Shown: positions 56,971 to 64,000 of the stretch, one piece after another
How positions within the stretch are numbered: the stretch's first letter is position 1
Layout: every line of letters starts with the position of its first letter
From: Streptosporangium subroseum
GTDB lineage: Bacteria > Actinomycetota > Actinomycetes > Streptosporangiales > Streptosporangiaceae
Assembly: GCF_900188345.1 (NCBI RefSeq)
Contig: NZ_FZOD01000013.1
Span: 62,001 to 126,000 of the forward strand
Reading direction: 5' to 3'
DNA length: 64,000 nucleotides
Notes under the pieces: model-generated
The model's input: the letters and a program-made list of their open reading frames with translations, nothing else
Database searches by the model: none
Told to the model about the DNA's origin: nothing
Made by a program: the position numbers and the translations under genes

Positions 56971-58218
56971 TCATCGTGCTTCTCGCGGGGAGAAGTGGCG
57001 GAGCGGGGAGAGCCAGATCCACGGGATCGTGAGCAGGACTCCGACCGCGCCGATCCACAGCACCGGGCGCAGCCCCAGCAGGCTGCCGAGCAGGCCGCCC
57101 GTGAGGCCGCCGAAGGTGAGAACGCCCTGGATCGTGAAGGTCAACGTGGCGTTGACCCGGCCCATCAGTTCGGCGGGGGTCTCGCGAAGGGTGACGGCGC
57201 CCATGCAGACGGCGAAGAACACGACGGCCATGCCGCTGATCAGCGCGCTGGCGGACATGAGCAGGAATTTGCCCCATACCGGGCCGGAGGCGAGCGCCGC
57301 GACCACGAAGTCGATCGGGAACAGCAGCACGGAGTAGGCCAGCATCCGGTTCTCGCCGAACCTTCTGACCAGGCGCGGGGTGACGGCCGCCCCGACCAGG
57401 CCGCCGACGCCGAAGAAGGCGGTGATCCCGCCGACCAGTCCCGCGGGCAGGCCGATCACATCGAGGGCGTAGAGCACGAACAACGCCATGTACACGCTGC
57501 CGAAGAAGTTGATCGTGATTCCGCAGCCGCAGAGTGCGCGGAGCGTCGGGTGCCGGACCACCGCGTGCAGACCCTCGCGGACCTCGATCCACATTCCGCG
57601 CGGGGGAGCGGGGGTGTGGTTCTCCGGCGCCGCGATCCTCCGGATCAGGAACGCCGAGACCAGGAACGACACCGCATCGGCCAGGATCGCGAACGGTGCC
57701 GTGACCAACTGGACGAGCAGCCCGGCGAGTCCGGGACCGCCGACGCTGGCGAGGGCGTAGGCCGACTGGAAGCCCGCGAGCGCCTCGGTCCGCTGGCTCT
57801 CGTGGACCACCGTGACCAGGTGCGGGAAGTTGACCGCCCGGAAGATCACGGAGCAGGTGCCGACGACAAACGCCATCGCGATGAGCCACGGCACGGTCAG
57901 CAGTCCGGCGATCCAGGCCGCGGGGATCGTGGCCATGGCCGCGGCCGAGATCACCTCACAGGCGATCATGACCGGCCGGTGCCGTCCCAGCCGGTCGGCG
58001 ATGGCACCCGCCTGGAGCCCGATCAGCAGGTAGGGCAGTGAGGTCACGGCGGTGAGGATGCCCATCTGGACGGGGGAGGCGCCGAGCAGGATGGCGGCGG
58101 TCAGCGGTATGGCCAGCCGGGAGACCTCGGCGCCGGTCTCGGAGACGGCGCGGGCGGAGAGCAGTAGCCGGTAGTCGCGCTGTTTCTTGAGGGGGACCTG
58201 CTGGAACACGGGGATCAC
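56971..58218 (-). CDS. MFS exporter (DHA3/EntS-like)
   Basis: Major facilitator of 415 residues and about twelve helices. Motif A GAIADRLGRHRPVM lies after helix 2 and a related PRLVRRFGENRML in the second half. The overall pattern (RLAIPLTAAILLGASPVQMG; RAVNFPHLVTVV) resembles the drug/siderophore exporters of the MFS_3 family. GTG 58218 follows GGAAGG. It is divergent from the ArsR regulator and shares its operator region, so it is probably the regulated target. Confidence 0.9.
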   Translation of the reverse strand: MIPVFQQVPLKKQRDYRLLLSARAVSETGAEVSRLAIPLTAAILLGASPVQMGILTAVTSLPYLLIGLQAGAIADRLGRHRPVMIACEVISAAAMATIPAAWIAGLLTVPWLIAMAFVVGTCSVIFRAVNFPHLVTVVHESQRTEALAGFQSAYALASVGGPGLAGLLVQLVTAPFAILADAVSFLVSAFLIRRIAAPENHTPAPPRGMWIEVREGLHAVVRHPTLRALCGCGITINFFGSVYMALFVLYALDVIGLPAGLVGGITAFFGVGGLVGAAVTPRLVRRFGENRMLAYSVLLFPIDFVVAALASGPVWGKFLLMSASALISGMAVVFFAVCMGAVTLRETPAELMGRVNATLTFTIQGVLTFGGLTGGLLGSLLGLRPVLWIGAVGVLLTIPWIWLSPLRHFSPREAR

Positions 58219-58231
58219 GGCGCCTTCCGGG

Positions 58232-58301
58232 AGGTCTGAAGGGAACGCTTCATATTTATGAAGGTAACCCTTCAGAGTTGTGAAGGCAATACTTCAGACC
58301 T
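58232..58301. promoter_or_regulatory. Nested TGAAG operator array between MFS and ArsR genes
   Basis: Six TGAAG/CTTCA half-sites lie within 70 bases: outer AGGTCTGAA (58232-58240) and TTCAGACCT (58293-58301) are exact reverse complements; inside are CTTCAT-attt-ATGAAG (58248-58263) and CCTTCA-gagttg-TGAAGG (58269-58286), both perfect. The array spans the divergent promoters, so bound ArsR dimers could silence both genes. Confidence 0.8.
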
Positions 58302-58321
58302 GGAATGGGTACGGTTCCCTC

Positions 58322-58921
58322 ATGACCCAGGCACGGAGGCCGCTCACCGATCCCACGGCGATGCGCGCGCTGGCGCACCCCGCGCGGCTCGCGATCCTGA
58401 CCCGGCTCCAGGAGGGCCCCGGCACGGCGACCGAGGTCGCCGAGGTCGTCGGGGTCACACCGAGCGCGGCCAGCTATCACCTGCGAATGCTCGCCAAATA
58501 CGGCTTCGTCGAGGATGCGCCCGCGCGCGGTGACGGCAGGGAGCGTCTGTGGCGCCACGGCGGTTCGGGTCTGACCGTCACCCCCGAGGCGGACGACCTC
58601 CCGGAGGTGCGCAGCGCCAAGGAACTGCTGATCAAGATCGTGCGCGACCAGGCGGGGGATGAGATGACCCGGGCGCTGGACAACCACGACAGGGAGTCCC
58701 AGGAATGGCGCGATGCCTCGATCTTCCACCGCACGGTCCTGCTGGTCGACGCCGAGGAGCTGAAGCGGCTGGGCGAGCAGATCGACGAGCTGCTCGCCCC
58801 CTACCTGGTCTCCGCCAGGGACAGGTCCCAGGCGTCCACCGGGGTGCGGATCTCCGAGGCGCAGGTGAGTCTTTTCCCCCGCGTCGTACGCCGGCCGCAT
58901 GGGCTGCCGCGCGAGGGATAG
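58322..58921 (+). CDS. ArsR-family (HTH_20) transcriptional regulator
   Basis: Winged-helix regulator of about 199 residues. The DNA-binding domain is at the N-terminus: LAHPARLAILTRLQEGPGTA then TEVAEVVGVTPSAASYHLRM and a FVEDAPARGDGRERLW wing. No metal-binding CxC motif is seen, and the C-terminal ~100 residues are helical, so it probably senses an organic ligand. ATG 58322 matches the family start; it has no ribosome site and may be leaderless or nearly so. Divergent from the MFS gene it probably controls. Confidence 0.9.
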   Translation: MTQARRPLTDPTAMRALAHPARLAILTRLQEGPGTATEVAEVVGVTPSAASYHLRMLAKYGFVEDAPARGDGRERLWRHGGSGLTVTPEADDLPEVRSAKELLIKIVRDQAGDEMTRALDNHDRESQEWRDASIFHRTVLLVDAEELKRLGEQIDELLAPYLVSARDRSQASTGVRISEAQVSLFPRVVRRPHGLPREG

Positions 58922-59082
58922 GGAAGTCTGACGCGCTGGGGCCGCTGAGGTCAAGGTAAGGCCCGTTAACGGGTAGACTTTTCGATGGCCTGTATTCATG
59001 GGCCGACTTCGCATGCCCCGTAAAGAACCGCGGTCCCTCGGTCCGGGTGAGAGCCCGGCTGGATCCGGTTCGGGGTATCAGG

Positions 59083-59103
59083 GCGACAGCCGCAGGCTGT
59101 CGC
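59083..59103 (+). promoter_or_regulatory. Hairpin in the rpsB leader
   Basis: GCGACAGCC (59083-59091) pairs with GGCTGTCGC (59095-59103) around GCA, 55 bases before the rpsB start. It could be part of an autoregulatory S2 leader; no T-tract follows. Confidence 0.45.
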
Positions 59104-59158
59104 GTCAAAACCGAGAACTGCGCCCAGCGATGGGCGCCCCGACCTGGAGGACAATCAC

Positions 59159-60151
59159 ATGTCCACCCCCGTCGTCACCATGCGACAGCTGCTGGAAAGC
59201 GGCGTTCACTTCGGTCACCAGACTCGTCGCTGGAACCCGAAGATGAAGCGTTTCATCTTCACGGAGCGCAACGGCATCTACATCATCGACCTGCAGAAGT
59301 CGCTGGCCTTCATTGACCGGGCCTACGACTTCGTCAAGGAGACCGTCGCGCACGGCGGCACGATCATGTTCATCGGCACGAAGAAGCAGGCCCAGGAGGC
59401 CATCGCCGAGCAGGCCGCGCGTGTCGGCATGCCGTATGTCAACCAGCGCTGGCTGGGTGGCATGCTCACCAACTTCTCCACCGTGCACAAGAGGCTCCAG
59501 CGTCTGAAGGAGCTCGAGGAAGTCGACTTCGACAACGTGGCCGCCTCGGGGCTCACGAAGAAGGAGCTCCTCATGCGCCGCCGCGAGAAGGAGAAGCTGG
59601 AGCGCACCCTCGGCGGTATCCGCGACATGTCCCGGATCCCCAGCGCGGTGTGGATCGTCGACACCAAGAAGGAGCACATCGGGATCAGTGAGGCCCGCAA
59701 GCTTCACATCCCGGTCGTCGCGATCCTCGACACCAACTGTGACCCGGACGAGGTCGACTACCCGATCCCGGGTAACGACGACGCGATCCGCGCCGTCGGC
59801 CTGCTGACCCGCGTCGTCGCCGACGCCGTCGCAGCCGGTCTCATGGCCCGCGCCGGTGCCAACCGCGGCGACGACAAGCCGGCCGTCGCCGGTGGCGCCG
59901 AGCCGCTGGCCGAGTGGGAGCAGGAGCTGCTGACCGGCAGCACCGAGAGCGTCGCCGAGGCCGCTCCGGCCGCCGAGGCTGACGCGGAGACCTCCGAGGT
60001 CGCCGAGGCCGAGGTTGCCGAAGCCGAGGTCACGGAGGCCCCCGAGGCCGCCGAGGCTGAGGTCGAGGCCGCTCCGGTCGCCGACGAGGAGGCCGCTCCG
60101 GCCGCCGAGGCCGAGGCCAAGCCCGCCGACAAGACCGACGAGCAGGCGTAG
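59159..60151 (+). CDS. rpsB: 30S ribosomal protein S2
   Basis: S2 of 330 residues: TMRQLLESGVHFGHQTRRWN, PKMKRFIFTERNGIYIIDLQ, VGMPYVNQRWLGGMLTNFST and the zinc-free central coil. The last ~75 residues are an Ala/Glu-rich acidic tail (EAEVAEAEVTEAPEAAEAEV) typical of actinobacterial S2. ATG 59159 follows GGAGG. Confidence 0.97.
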   Translation: MSTPVVTMRQLLESGVHFGHQTRRWNPKMKRFIFTERNGIYIIDLQKSLAFIDRAYDFVKETVAHGGTIMFIGTKKQAQEAIAEQAARVGMPYVNQRWLGGMLTNFSTVHKRLQRLKELEEVDFDNVAASGLTKKELLMRRREKEKLERTLGGIRDMSRIPSAVWIVDTKKEHIGISEARKLHIPVVAILDTNCDPDEVDYPIPGNDDAIRAVGLLTRVVADAVAAGLMARAGANRGDDKPAVAGGAEPLAEWEQELLTGSTESVAEAAPAAEADAETSEVAEAEVAEAEVTEAPEAAEAEVEAAPVADEEAAPAAEAEAKPADKTDEQA

Positions 60152-60182
60152 TTTCGTCGCTTCGCCGTTTGTCGCTTCTTCT

Positions 60183-60201
60183 CGTACGGCCCGGCCGTAC
60201 G
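60183..60201. terminator. Short hairpin after rpsB
   Basis: CGTACGGC and GCCGTACG pair around CCG, 32 bases past the rpsB stop. It precedes a second, stronger hairpin. Confidence 0.45.
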
Positions 60202-60219
60202 ACCCGCACGACCCTTCCG

Positions 60220-60249
60220 GGTGGGTGCCCTCACCTGAGGGCACCCACC
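60220..60249 (+). terminator. Strong hairpin between rpsB and tsf
   Basis: GTGGGTGCCCTCA (60221-60233) is the exact reverse complement of TGAGGGCACCCAC (60236-60248), with one more G-C pair outside. It lacks a T-tract. It may attenuate tsf relative to rpsB or mark a processing site. Confidence 0.7.
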
Positions 60250-60318
60250 TGATCCACCCAGCTACCTGATCTCATGCCGACTTCTGAGATCAGTGATGAT
60301 CCCGACGAGGAAAAGACA

Positions 60319-61152
60319 ATGGCTTCCGTGAACATGGCCGACGTGAAGCGGCTTCGTGAGCTGACCGCCGCCGGCATGATGGACTGCAAGAAGGCTCTTG
60401 AGGAGTCCGAGGGCGACTTCGACCGCGCCGTCGAGATCCTGCGGCTCAAGGGCGCCAAGGACGTTGGCAAGCGCGAGGCTCGCACCGCCTCCAACGGCCT
60501 GGTCGCTCTGAAGCAGGACGGCGACTCCGCCGCCGCGCTGCTCGAGCTCAACTGCGAGACCGACTTCGTCGCCAAGGGCGAGCGTTTCCAGGAGCTCGCG
60601 GCCCAGGTCGTCGCGCACATCCTGGCCACCAAGCCCGCCGACGTTCCCGCGCTGCTCGACTCCGACCTCGGTGGCAGCAGCGTCAAGACGCACCTGGACG
60701 AGGCTAACGTCGCGCTCGGTGAGAAGATCGAGATCCGCCGTTTCGCGGTGCTCGAGGGCGGCTTCATCGGCGCCTACATGCACAAGACCGACCCCCAGCT
60801 TCCCCCGGCGGTCGGCGTTCTCGTGCAGCTCGACAGCGCGAACGCCGAGGTCGCCAAGGACATCGCGCAGCACGCCGCCGCGATGGCTCCGAAGTACCTC
60901 AGCTCCGCCGAGGTCCCCGCTGACGTCATCCAGAAGGAGCGCGCGCTCTTCGAGGAGATGACCCGCGAGGAGGGCAAGCCCGAGGCCGCCATCGGTAAGA
61001 TCGTCGATGGACGGATCAACGGCTGGTACAGGGACTTCACCCTGCTTGAGCAGGCTTTCGTGAAGGACAACAAGAAGTCCATCGCGAAGTTCGCCGACGA
61101 CAACGGTGTCAAGGTCCAGGCCTTCGTCCGCTTCAAGGTCGGCCAGGCTTAA
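60319..61152 (+). CDS. tsf: Elongation factor Ts
   Basis: EF-Ts of 277 residues, the nucleotide exchange factor for EF-Tu. MADVKRLRELTAAGMMDCKK, ALEESEGDFDRAVEILRLKG and LLELNCETDFVAKGERFQEL (the conserved TDFV core) are visible. ATG 60319 follows GAGGAAAA and is preferred to upstream ATG 60274. Confidence 0.97.
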   Translation: MASVNMADVKRLRELTAAGMMDCKKALEESEGDFDRAVEILRLKGAKDVGKREARTASNGLVALKQDGDSAAALLELNCETDFVAKGERFQELAAQVVAHILATKPADVPALLDSDLGGSSVKTHLDEANVALGEKIEIRRFAVLEGGFIGAYMHKTDPQLPPAVGVLVQLDSANAEVAKDIAQHAAAMAPKYLSSAEVPADVIQKERALFEEMTREEGKPEAAIGKIVDGRINGWYRDFTLLEQAFVKDNKKSIAKFADDNGVKVQAFVRFKVGQA

Positions 61153-61199
61153 ATCTTGATCCAGCTCTCAGTAGAGCACTAAACGAGGAGGCCGCCGCC

Positions 61200-61970
61200 G
61201 TGCAGGAGAACCCGGAACCCGCTACGTCGGCGGTTTCGTCGTATTCGGACCCGCTTCGCTGGAAGCGGGTCATGCTGAAACTGTCCGGCGAGGCCTTCGC
61301 CGGAGGTGAACCGCTGGGCATCGATCCGGGCGTTGTGGGTCATCTCGCCGACTCGATCGCCGAGGCCGTCAGTGAGGGCGTGCAGGTCTCGATCGTGGTC
61401 GGCGGCGGCAACATGTTCCGGGGTGCCGCCCTGTCCGAACGCGGCATGGACCGCGCAAGGGCCGACTACATGGGGATGCTCGGCACGGTCATCAACTGCC
61501 TGGCCCTCCAGGACTTCCTGGAGAAGCGAGGCGTCGGCACCCGCGTCCAGACGGCCATCACCATGCAGCAGGTCGCCGAGCCCTTCCTGCCCCGCCGCGC
61601 CATCCGCCACCTTGAGAAGGGGCGAGTGGTCATCTTCGGGGCGGGGCTCGGATCGCCGTTCTTCTCCACCGACACCTGCGCCGCGCAGCGCGCACTGGAG
61701 ATCGGTGCCGAGGCGCTGCTCAAGGGCACCCAGGTAGACGGCGTCTATGACGCGGACCCTCGGAAGAACCCCGACGCCGTCCGATTCGATCACCTCGAAT
61801 ATGGTGAGGTGTTGACCCGTGGTCTCGGTGTCATGGACGCCACCGCCATCAGCCTGTGTATGGACAACAGCCTGCCCATCGTGGTCTTCGACCTCATGGG
61901 TGAGGGCAACATCCTGCGGGCGGTGCGTGGTGAGAAGATCGGCACGCTGGTGAGTCCGGCAGGGAAATAG
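61200..61970 (+). CDS. pyrH: UMP kinase
   Basis: Bacterial hexameric UMP kinase, 256 residues: RVMLKLSGEAFAGGEPLGID, SIVVGGGNMFRGA, RARADYMGMLGTVINCLALQ and KGTQVDGVYDADPRKNPDAV. GTG 61200 follows GAGGAGG. It makes UDP for nucleotide and cell-wall synthesis. A repeat-filled spacer separates it from frr. Confidence 0.97.
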   Translation: MQENPEPATSAVSSYSDPLRWKRVMLKLSGEAFAGGEPLGIDPGVVGHLADSIAEAVSEGVQVSIVVGGGNMFRGAALSERGMDRARADYMGMLGTVINCLALQDFLEKRGVGTRVQTAITMQQVAEPFLPRRAIRHLEKGRVVIFGAGLGSPFFSTDTCAAQRALEIGAEALLKGTQVDGVYDADPRKNPDAVRFDHLEYGEVLTRGLGVMDATAISLCMDNSLPIVVFDLMGEGNILRAVRGEKIGTLVSPAGK

Positions 61971-61971
61971 G

Positions 61972-62137
61972 GAGCGAGCCTGACGTAGCGAGCGGAGTGG
62001 TGCGCGACGTAGGAGCGTCCCGCGAAGTGAGTGAGGAAGGTAAGCGACCCAAAGGTGGAGAGCGAGCCTGACGTAGCGAGCGGAGTGGTGCGCGACGTAG
62101 GAGCGTGCCATGAAGTGAGTGAGGAATGGTGAGTGAC
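61972..62137. repeat. Two 78-bp direct repeats between pyrH and frr
   Basis: 61972-62049 and 62060-62137 are copies with only a few differences, all in their right thirds. The first 47 bases are identical. They lie in the 187-base gap between co-directional essential genes, contain no gene, and look like a dispersed spacer repeat. Confidence 0.9.
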
Positions 62138-62157
62138 CGAGAAGACAGGGAGCCGCT

Positions 62158-62715
62158 GTGATCGACGAAACCCTCCTCGAAGCCGAGGACAAGATGGACA
62201 AGGCCGTGTCGGTGGCGAAGGAAGACTTCGCAGGTATCCGCACAGGCCGCGTCACCCCGTCGATGTTCAACAAGATCAGCGCTGAGTACTACGGGACGCC
62301 CACTCCCATTCAGCAACTGGCCTCGTTCCACGCCTCCGAGGCTCGCATGATCATCATCCAGCCCTTCGACAAGAGCTCGATGGGTGCGATCGAGAAGGCG
62401 ATCCGTAACTCGGACCTCGGTGTCAACCCCGGTAACGACGGTGTGGTCATCCGCGTGTCCTTCCCCGAGCTGTCGGAGGAGCGTCGCAAGGAGTACATCA
62501 AGGTTGCCCGCGGCAAGGCGGAGCAGTCGAAGGTCTCCATCCGCACCATCCGCCGCCACGCCAAGGAGACCCTCGACAAGATGGTCAAGGACAGCGAGGC
62601 CGGTGAAGACGAGGTGCGTCGCGCTGAGAAGGAGCTCGACGATCTCACTCAGAAGCACGTCGCCGAGATTGACGAGCTGCTCAAGCGCAAGGAAGCCGAG
62701 CTGCTCGAAGTCTGA
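62158..62715 (+). CDS. frr: Ribosome recycling factor
   Basis: RRF of 185 residues, which splits post-termination ribosomes with EF-G. FAGIRTGRVTPSMFNKISAE, YYGTPTPIQQLASFHASEAR, RKEYIKVARGKAEQSKVSIR and the C-terminal helix are standard. GTG 62158 follows AGGGAG. A terminator follows. Confidence 0.97.
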   Translation: MIDETLLEAEDKMDKAVSVAKEDFAGIRTGRVTPSMFNKISAEYYGTPTPIQQLASFHASEARMIIIQPFDKSSMGAIEKAIRNSDLGVNPGNDGVVIRVSFPELSEERRKEYIKVARGKAEQSKVSIRTIRRHAKETLDKMVKDSEAGEDEVRRAEKELDDLTQKHVAEIDELLKRKEAELLEV

Positions 62716-62721
62716 GCCATG

Positions 62722-62763
62722 ATCCTTGTCCCGCGCGAAAGACCCACGCGGGACAAGGATTTT
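62722..62763 (+). terminator. Rho-independent-type terminator after frr
   Basis: ATCCTTGTCCCGCG pairs perfectly with CGCGGGACAAGGAT (14 bp) around an 11-base loop, followed at once by TTTTG. One of the two hairpins in the window with a T-tail. Confidence 0.9.
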
Positions 62764-62783
62764 GTGTATGAAAGTAGGACGCC

Positions 62784-63620
62784 TTGGAACCCGCGGCGGG
62801 TAGTAGCCGTACCGGCAGGAATCTTCCCGTTGCGATCGCGGTGGGTGCCGCCCTGGGTGCGGTCACCATCGCCTCCCTCTACTTCGTAAAGGTGCTTTTC
62901 CTCGCCGTGGTGATCGCGGCGGTGGGCATCGGCGTGACAGAGCTGGTCCGGTCGTTCGCGGCCAGGGGAATCAACGTTCCGTTGATTCCCGCCCTCGTGG
63001 GAATGACCGTCATGATCGGCGGCGCCTACTGGGGCGGGACCGCGTGGCTGCTCGGCAGCTTCGCGATGACGGTGCTTCTGCTGATGTTCTGGCGGATGTT
63101 CCAGGGCGTCGAGAACTACGTCCGCGACATCACCGCGACCATCCTGGTCCTGGTCTATCCCTCGCTGCTCGCCGGATTCGCGGCGCTGCTGCTCGCCGTT
63201 CACGGCGAGCAGGGCAACCGGGGTGCGGATCTGGTGCTCGTTTTCATCGCCACCACGGTCGCGAGTGACATCGGCGGGTATTTCGCCGGAATCTCCTTCG
63301 GCAAGCACAAGATGTCCTCGTTGATCAGCCCGAAGAAGACCTGGGAGGGCTTCGCCGGCTCCGCGCTGGCCTGCATGGCCGTGGGCGGCTGGCTGGTGTC
63401 CTGGCGGCTGGAGGAGGACGTCTGGAAGGGCGTGCTGATCGGCGCGGTCGTGGTGGTCTTCGCCACGCTCGGCGACCTGATCGAATCGGCGATCAAGCGG
63501 GACCTCGGCGTCAAGGACATGAGCAGCTTCCTGCCGGGTCACGGCGGCATGATGGATCGCCTCGACTCGCTGGTCGTCGCACTGATTCCGGTCTGGGTGC
63601 TTCTCACCTTGCTGGTGTGA
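62784..63620 (+). CDS. cdsA: Phosphatidate cytidylyltransferase
   Basis: CDP-diacylglycerol synthase of 278 residues with about eight membrane helices. The family signature is near the C-terminus: LIESAIKRDLGVKDMSSFLP then GHGGMMDRLDSLVVALIP (metal- and substrate-binding Asp). DIGGYFAGISFGKHKMS and SPKKTWEGFAGS are conserved loops. TTG 62784 with weak GGA upstream is the first plausible start; no ATG or GTG is in frame nearby. It makes the CDP-DAG used for all phospholipids. Confidence 0.94.
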   Translation: MEPAAGSSRTGRNLPVAIAVGAALGAVTIASLYFVKVLFLAVVIAAVGIGVTELVRSFAARGINVPLIPALVGMTVMIGGAYWGGTAWLLGSFAMTVLLLMFWRMFQGVENYVRDITATILVLVYPSLLAGFAALLLAVHGEQGNRGADLVLVFIATTVASDIGGYFAGISFGKHKMSSLISPKKTWEGFAGSALACMAVGGWLVSWRLEEDVWKGVLIGAVVVVFATLGDLIESAIKRDLGVKDMSSFLPGHGGMMDRLDSLVVALIPVWVLLTLLV

Positions 63621-63638
63621 TCCAGCGGCGGAGACCGT

Positions 63639-64000
63639 TCACCCCGCCCGTGTGAGCCGGGCGGCGGACAGCCGGGGGACCAGCGCGCCGTATCCCTCCG
63701 CCGTGACCAGGCGCAGCTCGTCGGCGGTGATCGGGATCAGCCAGAGCCACTGCACGGCGTCGCCGCCAAAGGTGAAACCCGACAGTTCGGGTAGTCCCGG
63801 CAGTCCGGCCAGCATCATGACGCCGCTGTAGGCGGAACCGAGGGGGAAGGTCTCCGGCCGGTGGTACCACTTGGCGGTGTGGCCGTGGCCCAGCCAGGTG
63901 ACCGAGTGCCATGGATACTGTCCCAGCCAGAGGAACAGCCGGGCCGCGTCGCGTGCGTCACCGGGAGCGGCGACGGCGAGCTCCACCCGGGCGTAGGCCT
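63639..64000 (-). CDS. Suppressor-of-fused (SUFU) domain protein, 5'-truncated by window edge
   Basis: C-terminal part of a bacterial SUFU-domain protein; about 120 residues are visible and the frame continues past 64000. The pattern YARVELAVAAPGD, WLGQYPWHSVTWLGHGHTAK, GSAYSGVMMLAGLPGLPELS, GDAVQWLWLIPITADELRLV fits bacterial SUFU family members, which often act as toxin-immunity or unknown-function proteins. Convergent with cdsA. The toxin-immunity reading is only a family possibility. Confidence 0.75.
   Translation of the reverse strand, partial: AYARVELAVAAPGDARDAARLFLWLGQYPWHSVTWLGHGHTAKWYHRPETFPLGSAYSGVMMLAGLPGLPELSGFTFGGDAVQWLWLIPITADELRLVTAEGYGALVPRLSAARLTRAG

Noticed and set aside
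1..64000. tRNA, rRNA or known riboswitch
   Set aside because: Reading the gaps I found no cloverleaf or conserved riboswitch core I would stand behind. A covariance-model scan (tRNAscan-SE, Infernal) would settle it.

Overview
This is high-GC DNA with GTG and TTG starts, strong third-position G/C and actinobacterial signature genes (conservons, DUF2469, GlnR- and IdeR/DmdR-type boxes, the rpsP-to-cdsA housekeeping block). It most likely comes from a filamentous actinomycete, and I favour the order Streptosporangiales. That assignment rests on gene content and style, not on a database match.

Layout. 1-7600: end of imidazolonepropionase, a group-2 sigma factor, an iron-regulated siderophore-binding lipoprotein, and the nitrogen operon amt-glnK-glnD behind a GlnR-like box. 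7732-43168: a 35 kb accessory block with four conservon loci (cvn, multi-component signalling modules of a membrane histidine-kinase-like CvnA, roadblock CvnB, DUF742 CvnC and Ras-like GTPase CvnD). Three are complete (7732-12321, 27800-32380, 38271-43168). The one at 14222-17638 has only cvnA and cvnC. Between them sit an orphan glycine-betaine-type binding protein, a sugar-kinase/SIS-isomerase pair separated by six 26-bp repeats, a polyamine ABC transporter with a TetR regulator, a GT1 glycosyltransferase and an aminobutyraldehyde-dehydrogenase-like enzyme, and an NMT1/SsuA-type ABC transporter with a flavin monooxygenase. 43254-63620: a conserved translation, secretion and lipid block: ffh, rpsP, khpA, rimM, trmD, rplS, two signal peptidases, rnhB, DUF2469, yraN, yifB, dprA, an M23 peptidase, rpsB, tsf, pyrH, frr, cdsA. 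A CoA-transferase, an MFS exporter and an ArsR regulator are inserted before rpsB. The window closes in a SUFU-domain gene on the minus strand.

How it fits together. In Streptomyces, as I recall, glnD is followed directly by ffh, so the conservon block looks like an expansion at one chromosomal junction. The conservons look like paralogues. Their ATPase cores are nearly superimposable, their cvnC/cvnD junctions share a 20-base overlap, and their low-complexity tails and linkers differ by tandem-repeat expansion. Points most worth following are the cvnA-cvnC half-module, the altered G4 motif in the third CvnD, the six-half-site operator in front of the ArsR/MFS pair, a 35-codon membrane peptide overlapping the end of ffh, and repeats in noncoding spacers (six 26-bp copies; two 78-bp copies between pyrH and frr).
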